Positions 18,601-26,592 of a DNA stretch of 44,429 nucleotides are shown piece by piece. Each line of letters opens with the position of its first letter. The first letter of the stretch is position 1. The stretch lies in the NCBI GenBank assembly GCA_947492185.1, contig CANLMR010000013.1:1-44429 (forward strand). Reading direction: 5' to 3'. This stretch comes from an uncultured Tenacibaculum sp. (GTDB lineage: Bacteria > Bacteroidota > Bacteroidia > Flavobacteriales > Flavobacteriaceae). Under the pieces are notes generated by a model, which did not search any database, had not been told where the DNA came from, and saw only the letters and a program-made list of their open reading frames with translations. The position numbers and the translations under genes are program-made.

Positions 18601-18895
18601 TGTATAAATCATAATTGAACTCTTTTATATGCTGTTCTTGATTGCAATTAGTATTGTTATGAAATTCAGTTTGTGAAATACTAATCATTGGAAACAATAA
18701 AGAAATTATTAAATTTAATTTAAGAGCATTCTTTAAAAAGGACTCAAATATTAAAATTAAACCAGAAAACCAGCTCTTTATACTTTTTTCTTTACTTTTA
18801 CTTATAAATCTATTTGTAAATACGTGATTTAAAATGTATTTATAAATTTCTTTAAACATAGAAGTTATGTTTAAAGAGATAAAATCTTTAATCAT
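15680..18895 (-). CDS. Secreted M43-type metalloprotease with T9SS sorting domain
   Basis: 1071-aa secreted zinc protease related to the pappalysin/cytophagalysin family (MEROPS M43). The metzincin motif HEIGHYLGLMH gives zinc ligands His234, His238 and His244 with Glu235; the Met-turn is NVMSYY. A fibronectin type III-like domain follows at about 350-425 and a GEVED-like domain at about 490-600 (FIDLNGDGEFNTNDEWI). From about 600 there is a module shared with the two surface proteins upstream (WIGNTSNDWFTTTNW..., FNLVGNP-like). The C-terminal ~75 residues are a T9SS type A sorting domain ending KKIKKIKF-like. The N-terminus is odd: the hydrophobic signal segment (LNLIISLLFPMISISQ) lies at about residues 58-73, behind a long basic extension, with no better in-frame ATG. 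Likely degrades extracellular protein. Confidence 0.9.
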   Translation of the reverse strand: MIKDFISLNITSMFKEIYKYILNHVFTNRFISKSKEKSIKSWFSGLILIFESFLKNALKLNLIISLLFPMISISQTEFHNNTNCNQEQHIKEFNYDLYKLFIKNKQQVKKVTIELPVVLHIIRKTNGKTNYNLSQLLSKIPHGFATINQYLTPLNTRLYLAKINYIDSDYLYNKKAQRIDYVSFLNPNSTNFFITNEGGNFSSFPNSSTTPNAIFFSRNIFGSSSKIINSTLPHEIGHYLGLMHTHTNTEYGNNFPLAENVARVGSQSNCKNSGDYLCSTAADSYNSNDTKDKYGIPYNPDIKNVMSYYRNSRESFTNEQLTIMESAISFRLNDNRYDIDGYIQQQELEAPKIISLENSSLYNTLRWTNIENNLGYIVERSNNSTNSIFTPIIGLSKNTNSFIDENIEKNTRYSYRVIPVNSPKNYSDVRNIRTENVYCNVNNTCDGFGFVPERIVLKSKNKKLINSTNINCNNKASVIDYSNSILESSSDIELKIDQSRKQDFLYNVFIDLNGDGEFNTNDEWIIKNDISTDKYSYSSIFNLNSRPLKQGKTSMRIISSFYKNTNETHPIEDPCNVNLGFTQDFIITLQDQRKEVFWIGNTSNDWFTTTNWSNNLIPDKNTNVTITEKSKNYPIINDKIEFNSLKIENGGVLISKVAIDGAVFYEKKLSNNSWNIFSSPVINQAIQKLINDNDLIINNEEELSLSYFNTTENSWNCFSNSTVDDLQIGRGYSIKLNESKTVTFNGEVAIKDISIPITKARYTNMNLIGNPFLAYINSLKFISINTKYLSEETIWIWNGKYYEAHNNMNPIELAPTDGFFIDIKKEGNALFKASDLHQNKKNQTKKSNVFQVELIMKNSNRQHSTKIFYSESKTTGFDNGFDSKIFSEETDFLIFSELVSKKENQKLAIQTLPDTNLNNIIIPIGFKTQTKEELNISAKLLNIPDNYEVFLEDREYNKFINLNGNSHSFSPKKNTIELGRFYIHTIEKEIIEADNTIKKTHIYKSNTNEITIKNLEFNGLLKIYSMQGQELLSTTIKPLDTNKIKFENRSSSIYLISLITKKGKIIKKIKF

Positions 18896-19418
18896 GATGG
18901 TCAGTTTTTAAATTGACTATTCCAGACCCTGCTTTTGTTCACTCGCCAAAGTCATACAATTGCGGGGTTGTCTGTTTTTTATAAGCACTTATTGTAAATT
19001 ATACAATACAGAATACACATCTAGCATATAGAAAATACTTTAGAAGTAGGAGTATAAGTAATTAACTACAATGTAAATTTTAGAGTTCTAAATACGACGA
19101 ACCTCAATTATTTCGAAACTTAGGGGATAAGTAATTAAATAATTTAAGTATATAATTTAGAGGATTGAAATGTGTTGTAATTCGAAGTGTGAGAGGTATT
19201 CAACTAAACAATTAAGAGTATTTCTTATTCATAATATGGGGGTTTTAATTAAACTTCTATTAAATAAATACAAAAACTGTATTGGGAGCCATTTTATAAA
19301 GAAGATTATTGTGGTTAATAACTTCTTTTTCTTTTAATTATCTAAGCTTTTACTCATCTAATATAGTTTTTTTTTATGGATTTTACAAACCTTTTTTCTT
19401 TGAAGTTTTATAATAAAA
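18896..19418 (-). promoter_or_regulatory. Long intergenic leader region upstream of the M43 protease
   Basis: About 520 bp with no credible ORF in any frame and no TAnnTTTG match that I could find. It contains a small perfect inverted repeat, ATTGTA-AATTA-TACAAT, at 18991-19007, and a structured element at 18923-18974 listed separately. It should hold the protease promoter and an extended 5' untranslated region. Apart from these I see nothing. Confidence 0.4.
18923..18974 (-). ncRNA. Candidate structured RNA element in the protease leader
   Basis: In the minus-strand leader, 28 nt before the protease ATG, nested pairings fold a single long arm: CAGAC/GTCTG, then CCCGC/GCAGG across a 3-nt bulge, then TTGT/ACAA, then ACTT-TGGC-GAGT as the tip. 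A further GTCA/TGAC hairpin spans about 18898-18916 beside the start codon. This is unusually GC-rich for the surroundings. On the plus strand the same stem is followed by a T-run and could act as a terminator, but no plus-strand gene precedes it. It matches no riboswitch class I know. Confidence 0.3.
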
Positions 19419-19447
19419 AAAAGCCTCAAGAATTTCTTGAGGCTTTT
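19419..19447 (-). terminator. Terminator after peptide gene copy 1
   Basis: 12-bp perfect stem AAAAGCCTCAAG / CTTGAGGCTTTT with a 5-nt loop, 21 bp beyond the stop of the 55-aa peptide gene. It ends the surface protein B plus peptide transcription unit. Confidence 0.85.
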
Positions 19448-19467
19448 GTATTAGTATTTATTTCTAT

Positions 19468-19635
19468 TTAAAATCCATCTCCTGGAGCTTCAGGAGAAGC
19501 AGCTTGTGCTTTCTTTGGATTTAAAATTAAGTAGGTACCTAATGCTGTTAAAGCAGTATACTTACCATAGTTTCCTATTCTCTTAAGAGCTTCCTTTCTA
19601 GTTATCTCTTCTTTGTTTATTTTATTATTTTTCAT
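19468..19635 (-). CDS. 55-aa exported peptide, copy 1
   Basis: A small gene of 55 codons. The protein has a charged start, then ITRKEALKRIG, then a hydrophobic stretch (YTALTALGTYLILN), then NPKKAQA and the tail ASPEAPGDGF. This resembles a twin-arginine-type signal peptide with RK instead of RR (T-R-K-x-x-L-K) and an AQA cleavage site, which would leave a ten-residue mature peptide. A short membrane anchor is the alternative. It follows surface protein B by 22 bp and precedes a strong terminator. Compared with copy 2, codons 8-55 show 16 synonymous differences and one amino-acid change (R/K), direct evidence that it is translated and under purifying selection. Function is unknown; a precursor peptide, signal peptide pheromone or secretion accessory are all possible. 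Confidence 0.88.
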   Translation of the reverse strand: MKNNKINKEEITRKEALKRIGNYGKYTALTALGTYLILNPKKAQAASPEAPGDGF

Positions 19636-19657
19636 TTGTAGTAGGGAATTAATTAGT

Positions 19658-22633
19658 TTATTCTAAAATAATTTTCTTAGTAATGTTTCCTAAAACAGAG
19701 TTTAGTTTTACAACATATACACCGGTAGCTAGGTTTGGCAAAGCAACCTTGCTTAATCCGTTAGAGTTAATATTAGTATTAACTAATTCTTCACCTAAAA
19801 GAGAGAATACTTTTACATTAGCTTTCGCTTGTAAACCTGCTACCGTAATTTCATTTTTAGCAGATTTGTAAATACTAACGTTAGCTATATCTTGAGTAAG
19901 ATCATTAGTACTTAATCGTGCAGAAGTAGTATGGATGTAATATTGTCCAATTCCGTTTACAGCTGATTTAGTAGTAATTGTATGATTCCCTTCAGAAAGA
20001 TTTACAAATGTATTGTTCGTTCTATCTTCTAAATATACTTCAATACCATTAGGTAAATTTGTTTCGGTAATAGAGAAGGTGATTTCTTTACCAGTTTCAG
20101 TAATTAAACCAACTGGAATAACCATAGTTTCATGATCTGTATTTGGTAGTGTTTGAATTGCTAAATTTCTACCATCATTATCACTTAATAATTGCGTGAA
20201 TACGGCAAATTCTTGAGAAACTCCATTAAACATTTTAGAATCGTAACCGTTATCAAAACCTTTAGTTTTTCCTTCTACATAAAACACTTTAGTTCCTTTT
20301 TTATCAGTACCGCTTTCCACAAATAATTCAAAAGAAGGTTTAGGAGTTTGTCTCATAAAAGTATCAGTTCCTTGATGACTCTGATTAGATGTAGCAAAAG
20401 TTACATTACCAGCAGAACCAGCTTCAATAAAGAATCCTTGTGCAGGAGCTATTTCAATAGGTGTTGCGGCATTATATGTTACATATTGACTACCATCCCA
20501 TAACCATAAAGTTTCTTCTGTTAATAATGCTGTATTTGCAGTAGTAAAAGTAGCAGAGTTAACATAAGAAGTAAATGGATTTCCTACTAAGTTGAAGTTG
20601 TTTCTTGTACCAGGAGTAATACTATTGTTTACGTTAGAAGAGTTTATAGTACCTGTCATTGTTAAATCTCCTGCAGCAGCAAATTTCATAGAATATCCTT
20701 GATTAGGCATTGCTCCAGAAGAAGCGGCAGTAGAGTAATTCCAAGCTGGTCCAGTTAGATTGTCAAAAACACCAATTCCTATGTTACTTCCAGTACCTGT
20801 TGCAAAAGTATGGTTAGCAATTAAATTGTCATAAGTTTCACCAGCAATAGGCATTGAAACTAAATACCAGTTTGTTGTTGGTAAATTTCTAGTGTAAGAA
20901 ACAGTACCAGTAACACTAGCGTTTGCAATTAATGAAGCTTCAGAGTCAATATTTATAGAGTTTATAGTAATAGCAGAAGATATTGTTGGGTAATTTGTTA
21001 ACCCAGAAGGGATGACAACATCATCCATAGTTCCAGGAACAGCCCCAGTTAACCAGTTAGTTGTTGTAGCCCAATCATTGTTTGTAGCTCCTGTCCATTT
21101 GACTGTCGAGGCAAATGAAGTATTATCTGTATTATGCCTACCTGGAGAAAATAATACAGGATTTGTAGCTATTGTAGAATGCTTTACAAAAGAACCAGTG
21201 AAGTCATCACTTCGAGCAAGTGATTGATTATCTCCTCCTTCACTTCCATAAGTTTCGTTAACTATGGTAACACCAGAATCATTTTTAATAATAACAGAAT
21301 CCCCACCATTAGTTAAACCTAAAAAACCAACAGAAGCTGTTTGAACTAAACCAGGAACAGTAACTGGTGTTCCTCCTCCAAAAACAACAATAGCTTCATC
21401 AGCAGGAATTACAGTATTATTAGGGAATACATGTCTATCACCAGCGGCGTCAGCAATAACCCATCCAGAAATATCTAAGCTAGCCCCTGAAACATTATAT
21501 ATTTCAACAAATTCATCTTGAGATGTACTTACGGTACCATCTCCATTCGCATCTCCATTAGTAGCATCCGGATCGGCATGAATTTCATTTATAACAATAG
21601 GTAAATCATCATCATTTATTGTTACAGTATGTTGTGAAGTAACAATATCAGCTGTTCCAGAAGTGACTGCAATATTTAAAACTACTGTTTCAGGTAGAAA
21701 ATCTGCATCATCATTAATGTCTAAAGAAATGTTTTGAGTTCCATTACTCATAAAAGTAATAGATGAAGTATTTAATGTATAATCTCCTGCATCAGCAGTA
21801 CTACTTCCATCTATTGTTACGCTTACTGTTACGTTAGAAGTAAAGTTAGTCATTGTAACAGGGATTAAAGTATTGAAAGTTGCGTCAGTCTCATTTTCAG
21901 AACTAGAAGCACTATCAAAATTTATCGCAGGATCGGAAGATGGAGCAACTCCTTCTACCAAAACATCATCCATCCATAATAATCCAGCTCTTGTAGAAGA
22001 GAAATCAAAACTAAGACCGAAGTTGTTAGAAAATGTATAATCTGCATTTGTGTTACTACCTTGAGATACTAAAGTATCAAAACCGCCATCACTGTCTATA
22101 AGTAACTCCCAAATACCAGAAGTAGACCTAGTTACTCTTATTCCATAAGTTTGATTAGAGTTCCAATCAATTGTTGAAGTAACAATAGCACCATCAGCAG
22201 CTCCATTAGTTACTTTCCATAAAGTTATGATATCTGTAGTTCCTGTTAAGTTTACACCTACCGCATATCCATCTACAGTGGGACCGTTTAAATTAGTTTC
22301 ATTTGCCGTTAAATACACCCAAAATCTGTTACCACTAGATGGATCCCAATTTCCATTTTTTAAATTGAATTGCCATGTAATATTTTGGGTAGCTAAATTT
22401 AATGAAGAAATATCATGATAAATATAACTTTCATTAGAAACACCTGAAAGATTGTGTTTTAAAGATTGTGCTCCTGTTATAGGATCAGTAGTAGAGTTTG
22501 CCCAGTGACCTACTGTTCCTTCAGTCCATCCAGTTAAATCACCATCTTCGAAATTGTCATTTATTGCTTGACTATTAACTTTTAAGATTAAAAAGGAAAA
22601 TAATAAAGTAATTAAAAAATAGTTTTTTTTCAT
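19658..22633 (-). CDS. T9SS-secreted surface protein B (Calx-beta, lamin-tail domains)
   Basis: Cell-surface or secreted protein of about 991 aa. The ATG at 22633 is directly followed by a Sec signal peptide (YFLITLLFSFLILKVNSQ); the frame is open 39 bp further up to a TTG at 22672, which is unlikely. Domains in order: a concanavalin/LamG-like region at about 20-230 (DNFEDGDLTGWTEG...), a Calx-beta-like domain at about 240-345, a lamin-tail domain (IVINEIHADPDATNGD..., DEFVEIYN, ISGWVIAD) at about 350-500, then a ~480-aa C-terminal module from WTGATNNDWATTTNW to the end, closing with a T9SS type A sorting domain (VYVVKLNSVLGNITKKIILE). That module is closely similar to surface protein A. Followed by peptide copy 1. 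The role is probably adhesion or polymer binding, by inference. Confidence 0.9.
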   Translation of the reverse strand: MKKNYFLITLLFSFLILKVNSQAINDNFEDGDLTGWTEGTVGHWANSTTDPITGAQSLKHNLSGVSNESYIYHDISSLNLATQNITWQFNLKNGNWDPSSGNRFWVYLTANETNLNGPTVDGYAVGVNLTGTTDIITLWKVTNGAADGAIVTSTIDWNSNQTYGIRVTRSTSGIWELLIDSDGGFDTLVSQGSNTNADYTFSNNFGLSFDFSSTRAGLLWMDDVLVEGVAPSSDPAINFDSASSSENETDATFNTLIPVTMTNFTSNVTVSVTIDGSSTADAGDYTLNTSSITFMSNGTQNISLDINDDADFLPETVVLNIAVTSGTADIVTSQHTVTINDDDLPIVINEIHADPDATNGDANGDGTVSTSQDEFVEIYNVSGASLDISGWVIADAAGDRHVFPNNTVIPADEAIVVFGGGTPVTVPGLVQTASVGFLGLTNGGDSVIIKNDSGVTIVNETYGSEGGDNQSLARSDDFTGSFVKHSTIATNPVLFSPGRHNTDNTSFASTVKWTGATNNDWATTTNWLTGAVPGTMDDVVIPSGLTNYPTISSAITINSINIDSEASLIANASVTGTVSYTRNLPTTNWYLVSMPIAGETYDNLIANHTFATGTGSNIGIGVFDNLTGPAWNYSTAASSGAMPNQGYSMKFAAAGDLTMTGTINSSNVNNSITPGTRNNFNLVGNPFTSYVNSATFTTANTALLTEETLWLWDGSQYVTYNAATPIEIAPAQGFFIEAGSAGNVTFATSNQSHQGTDTFMRQTPKPSFELFVESGTDKKGTKVFYVEGKTKGFDNGYDSKMFNGVSQEFAVFTQLLSDNDGRNLAIQTLPNTDHETMVIPVGLITETGKEITFSITETNLPNGIEVYLEDRTNNTFVNLSEGNHTITTKSAVNGIGQYYIHTTSARLSTNDLTQDIANVSIYKSAKNEITVAGLQAKANVKVFSLLGEELVNTNINSNGLSKVALPNLATGVYVVKLNSVLGNITKKIILE

Positions 22634-22737
22634 TTTTATAATTTTAAGGGCATGCAAATTACTAAAAATCAATGTTTAATTAGCATTTTTGAAGAAAAGT
22701 TATTAAATGTTAACTATTTGATAAACTATACAAATAA

Positions 22738-22764
22738 AAAACCTCAAGGAATCCTTGAGGTTTT
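22738..22764 (-). terminator. Terminator after peptide gene copy 2
   Basis: 11-bp stem AAAACCTCAAG / CTTGAGGTTTT with a GAATC loop, 22 bp beyond the stop of peptide copy 2. It is clearly related in sequence to the terminator after copy 1 (shared CCTCAAG core), so the terminator was part of the duplicated cassette. Confidence 0.85.
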
Positions 22765-22785
22765 GAATTATAATACGTTTTATTT

Positions 22786-22953
22786 TTAGAATCCGTCACC
22801 AGGAGCTTCTGGTGAAGCAGCTTGTGCTTTCTTTGGGTTTAAAATTAAGTAAGTTCCTAATGCAGTTAATGCTGTGTACTTACCATAGTTTCCTATTTTT
22901 TTAAGAGCTTCTTTTCTAGTAATCTCTTCTTTATGTTGATTTGTTTTTTTCAT
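22786..22953 (-). CDS. 55-aa exported peptide, copy 2
   Basis: Second copy of the small peptide gene. It starts MKKTNQHKEE and from residue 8 onward is identical to copy 1 except K for R at residue 19. The tail ASPEAPGDGF, the AQA cleavage site and the TRKEALK motif are unchanged, while third codon positions differ throughout (for example in the last eight codons TCA/TCT, CCA/CCT, CCT/CCA, GGT/GGA, GAC/GAT, TTC/TTT). It lies 17 bp after surface protein A and is followed by its own terminator, so it is expected to be co-transcribed with A. The hydrophobic segment is only about 14 residues. I do not recognise a named family. Confidence 0.88.
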   Translation of the reverse strand: MKKTNQHKEEITRKEALKKIGNYGKYTALTALGTYLILNPKKAQAASPEAPGDGF

Positions 22954-22970
22954 GATGGTAAGGAATTAGT

Positions 22971-25900
22971 TTATTCTACGATGATTTTCTTAGTAATATT
23001 TCCTAAAACAGAGTTTAGTTTTACAACATATACTCCAGTAGGTAAGTTGGGTAACGCAACCGTACTTAATCCGTTAGAATTAATGTTTGTATCAACTAAT
23101 CTCTTACCTAATAAAGAGAATACTTTTACATTAGCTTCTGCTTGTAAGCCAGTTATGGTAACTTCTTGTTCAGAAGATTTATAGATACTTACATTAGCTA
23201 TGTTTTGAGTAATATCATTAGTACTTAATCTTTGTGATGTAGTATGAATGTAATACTGACCAATTCCGTTAACAGCTGTTTTAGTTGTAATAGAATGATT
23301 TTCTTCAGAAAGATTAATAAATGTATTATTAATTCTATCTTCTAAATATATTTCAATACCAGATGGTAAATTTGTAGTAGCTACCGAGAAAGTAATTTCT
23401 TTACCAGCTTCTGCTGTTAAACCTAATGGAATTACCATTGTTTCTAAATCTGAATTCGGTAAGGTTTGTATAGCTAAATGATTTCCTTTGTCATCAGCTA
23501 CTAATTGAGTAAATACTCCAAAGTCTTGAGAAGCTCCGTTAAATAGTTTAGAGTCATAACCATTATCAAAACCTGTAGTTTTTCCATTTACAAAAAATAC
23601 TTTAGTTCCTTTTTTATTGTCTTCACTTTCAGCAAATAATTCAAATGAAGGTTTTGGAGTTTGTCTCATAAAAGTATCAGTCGTCTGGTGACTTTGATTT
23701 GCTGTACTAAAAGCAATATTACCACTTCCGCTAGCTTCTACAAAGAATCCTTGAGCAGGAGCAATTTCAATTGGGCTTACAGCATTGTAAGTCACATATT
23801 GAGTTCCATCCCATAACCAAACAGTTTCTTCACTTAATATTCCAGTGTTAACACTAGCAAAACTTGAAGAATTTACAAATGAAGTAAAAGGATTACCTAC
23901 TAGATTGAAATTATTTCTTGTACCTGTAGCAATTGGGAAACTTACATTAGAAGTATTTATAGTACCTGTAATAGATACATTACCTGCCGCAGCTAATTTC
24001 ATAGATACACCAGCTCCAGATACTAAAGGACCAATTGTTGCGTTAGTTGCATAAACCCAAGGAGATGCTCCATTATTTGTATATGCTCCAATACCAATAT
24101 TAGCACCAGTTCCAGAAGCAAAAGTATGATTGGCAATCACATCTTGTTGTGTTTCTCCGCTAACTGGAGCAGCAACTAAGTACCAATTTGTTGTTGGTAA
24201 ATTTCTAGAATAAGTTACTGTAGCAGTTACAGAAGCATTTGCTATTAAAGAAGCTCCAGAGGCAATATTAATTGAGTTTACTGTTACAGATGAAGAAATA
24301 GTTGGGTAGTTTGTGATACCATTAGGAATCGTTACATCTGAACTAGCAACAGGTACAGCATTTATATTCCAGTTAGAAGCTGTATTCCAAGAATTACTAT
24401 CTGTACCAGTCCACGCTATTGCAGAAGTTTCAGTAATTGTAGGTACATCTACATCATTAGAAGTATTTCCAGCAGCATCTTCTGCTTCTACTACAAAATT
24501 GTTAGCTGAATCAGCAGTTAAATTCACTGAGAAACTCCAAGTGTTACCTGTTACAGTTGCCGAACCTAAAGAAGTTGTATTATCTGCAGCTCCATCATTA
24601 TCATTATCTGCATAAGCATGAACAGTAACTCCGTTTTCAGTATGAGTTCCTGATAATGTTTGTGTAGCAGCATTAACAGTAACAGCACTTGCTGGTGTAT
24701 TTACAACTGGATCAACAGGATTAGTCGAATCCTCAGTAATTGTAGGTACATCAATATCATTAGAAGTGTTTCCAGCAGTATCTTGCGCTTCTACTACAAA
24801 ATTGTTAGCTGAATCTGCAGTTAAATTCACTGAGAAACTCCAAGCGTTACCTGTTACAGTAGCTGAACCTAAAGAGGTTGTATTATCAGCAGTTCCATCA
24901 TTATCACTATCGGCATAAGCATGAACAGTAACTCCGTTTTCAGTATGCGTACCTGATAATGTTTGCGTTGCAGCATTAACAGTAACAGCACTTGCAGGAG
25001 TGTTAACCACAGGATCAGTTGGTGCTACAGCATCTACTAATACATTTAAAGTACTACCTACTCCGTTTAATGTTAAGTTGGCATTAGTTCCTGAACCATT
25101 TTGTAATGTACCTCCATTAGCTGATAAACTTCCAACTGCTATACCATCTGTATCAATTTCTCCAGATTGAACTGTATATCTAAATAGTAGTAAAACTGTC
25201 CCAGAACCACTAATATATTCAGCTACTCTAGCTGTTGATCCAATTGTAATATCTAACTGAGGTGTACCTCCAGCTGTGTTTACTGTAATGTTTTCATTGA
25301 AAATTACTGAGAAAGTTAAATCGTCTGCAGTAACATAAACATTATCAGTAGGAACTACTACGCTAGTAACATCAGGAGCGGCAGTTATAGAAATAGTTCT
25401 AGTATCGTTTGCTGTTCCTCCATTAGTATCATTAGCAGTTATTGTTACTGTTCTATTAGATGTTCCAGGTGATGCAGAAGTATTTCTATATCGTAACGAT
25501 TGTAAAACTTCTTGAACATTAGCATTGGTTGCATCACTATCAAAAGTAATAGTAAGCATGGTCCCATTTGTTACAGTTCCTCCACTAGTACTTAAATCAC
25601 CGATGTCTGTACCATTTGCTAAAATATTTGTACCGCTAATAGTAATAGCTGTTCCATCACCATCCGTATCAGAAATACTTAATTCATCAGCTGCTTCTGC
25701 GTTAGCTGTAATTTGCACTTGTAATGTTCCTCCATCCCAATCTGCATCTCCATCTGTATCATTAACAGTTCCGGCTCCATCTATTTGCGTAGCTGTATTT
25801 CCTTCTGTGTATGCTAAAGTAGAATTATCTATATTAATTGTAGGGTCTGTATTGGTACTAGCTGCTACAACAACTAAATCATCGATAGAAAAACCTCCAA

Positions 25901-26477
25901 AAAAGCTTGAAGCTGGCGTAATTACAAGTTGATCTATATTGATGAATGAACCAGTAGTTGGACTAGTAAAATCTATGCTGATAGCTGAATTATGTGTAGG
26001 AGAAGTTAGTACAATTGTTCCTACTTCAGAACCATCTCTCATTCCGCTGATAGTAAAATTCATTGTTGATCCTCCTAAAGCTTGCGCGTAGGCAAATTGC
26101 ATAGAAGTTAAACCAATTTCATTTCCAGAGTCAGTTGATAAAGTACCTGAAGTAATAGGATCAGCTGCATCACCAAGCCATGTAAGAACAGCGTCAGAGC
26201 CTGCACCAATAGCGTCGGTTCCTCCACCATTACCATTATTCGCAAAAGCTAAAATAATTCCAGTACCTGTTGAAGACATATCAAATCCGTTGAATAAAGC
26301 ATCAATAGAATGGTCAACACTGGCATCATTAACATTAAAAGCATGTGCAACAGTAGCGGTTCCAAAGGTCATTGTCCCTGGATTTGGCGTAGCTTGTGCA
26401 AATGAATGTTGCAAGCTAAATAAGAATGTAAAACAGAACAATAATTTTGTTACTTGTTTAAAGTAGAGTTGTCTCAT
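22971..26477 (-). CDS. T9SS-secreted surface protein A with Ig-like repeats
   Basis: 1168-aa surface protein. Sec signal peptide (LLFCFTFLFSLQHSFAQ). Residues of about 27-205 are an unassigned beta-rich region. About 210-370 and 370-480 are cadherin/Ig-like beta domains (TDGDADWDGGTLQVQITA..., PTDNVYVTADDLTFSVIF). Two almost identical 101-aa Ig-like repeats follow (DPVVNTPASAVTVNAATQTL..., AYADSDNDGTADNTTS). From about 686 comes the ~480-aa module shared with surface protein B and, more distantly, the M43 protease, ending in a T9SS type A sorting domain (VYVVKLNSVLGNITKKIIVE). It heads the bicistron with peptide copy 2. Probable cell-surface adhesin, by inference from domain types; no enzymatic motif is seen. 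Confidence 0.9.
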   Translation of the reverse strand: MRQLYFKQVTKLLFCFTFLFSLQHSFAQATPNPGTMTFGTATVAHAFNVNDASVDHSIDALFNGFDMSSTGTGIILAFANNGNGGGTDAIGAGSDAVLTWLGDAADPITSGTLSTDSGNEIGLTSMQFAYAQALGGSTMNFTISGMRDGSEVGTIVLTSPTHNSAISIDFTSPTTGSFINIDQLVITPASSFFGGFSIDDLVVVAASTNTDPTINIDNSTLAYTEGNTATQIDGAGTVNDTDGDADWDGGTLQVQITANAEAADELSISDTDGDGTAITISGTNILANGTDIGDLSTSGGTVTNGTMLTITFDSDATNANVQEVLQSLRYRNTSASPGTSNRTVTITANDTNGGTANDTRTISITAAPDVTSVVVPTDNVYVTADDLTFSVIFNENITVNTAGGTPQLDITIGSTARVAEYISGSGTVLLLFRYTVQSGEIDTDGIAVGSLSANGGTLQNGSGTNANLTLNGVGSTLNVLVDAVAPTDPVVNTPASAVTVNAATQTLSGTHTENGVTVHAYADSDNDGTADNTTSLGSATVTGNAWSFSVNLTADSANNFVVEAQDTAGNTSNDIDVPTITEDSTNPVDPVVNTPASAVTVNAATQTLSGTHTENGVTVHAYADNDNDGAADNTTSLGSATVTGNTWSFSVNLTADSANNFVVEAEDAAGNTSNDVDVPTITETSAIAWTGTDSNSWNTASNWNINAVPVASSDVTIPNGITNYPTISSSVTVNSINIASGASLIANASVTATVTYSRNLPTTNWYLVAAPVSGETQQDVIANHTFASGTGANIGIGAYTNNGASPWVYATNATIGPLVSGAGVSMKLAAAGNVSITGTINTSNVSFPIATGTRNNFNLVGNPFTSFVNSSSFASVNTGILSEETVWLWDGTQYVTYNAVSPIEIAPAQGFFVEASGSGNIAFSTANQSHQTTDTFMRQTPKPSFELFAESEDNKKGTKVFFVNGKTTGFDNGYDSKLFNGASQDFGVFTQLVADDKGNHLAIQTLPNSDLETMVIPLGLTAEAGKEITFSVATTNLPSGIEIYLEDRINNTFINLSEENHSITTKTAVNGIGQYYIHTTSQRLSTNDITQNIANVSIYKSSEQEVTITGLQAEANVKVFSLLGKRLVDTNINSNGLSTVALPNLPTGVYVVKLNSVLGNITKKIIVE
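24431..25036 (-). repeat. Two in-frame 303-bp direct repeats inside surface protein A
   Basis: Two copies of a 303-bp unit (24431-24733 and 24734-25036) encode 101-aa Ig-like domains with only a few residue differences (SDNDGT/NDNDGA, NAW/NTW, VEAQDTAG/VEAEDAAG). This is a recent in-frame duplication, and copy number may vary among strains. Confidence 0.85.
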
Positions 26478-26546
26478 TTTAGTTTAGTTTAGTTAGTAAT
26501 CTTAAATATATAAAAATGTTCTGATTTTGAGGGACAAATAAAAAAG

Positions 26547-26578
26547 AAAGCTCCTGCTTAATCATACACAGGAGCTTT
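26547..26578 (-). terminator. Terminator of the collar-domain protein gene
   Basis: 10-bp stem AAAGCTCCTG / CAGGAGCTTT with a 12-nt loop, 15 bp beyond the collar-protein stop and upstream of surface protein A, so A is transcribed separately. Confidence 0.75.
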
Positions 26579-26592
26579 GAGGTATTATTTTA

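Noticed and set aside
18923..18974. Structured element as a plus-strand terminator
   Set aside because: A T-run follows the stem on the plus strand, but there is no plus-strand gene upstream within range; kept as a leader structure instead.
25525..25932. 135-aa Ser/Val/Pro-rich plus-strand ORF
   Set aside because: Antisense shadow of the repeat-rich surface protein A; its composition mirrors the Thr/Asn/Asp codons of the real gene.
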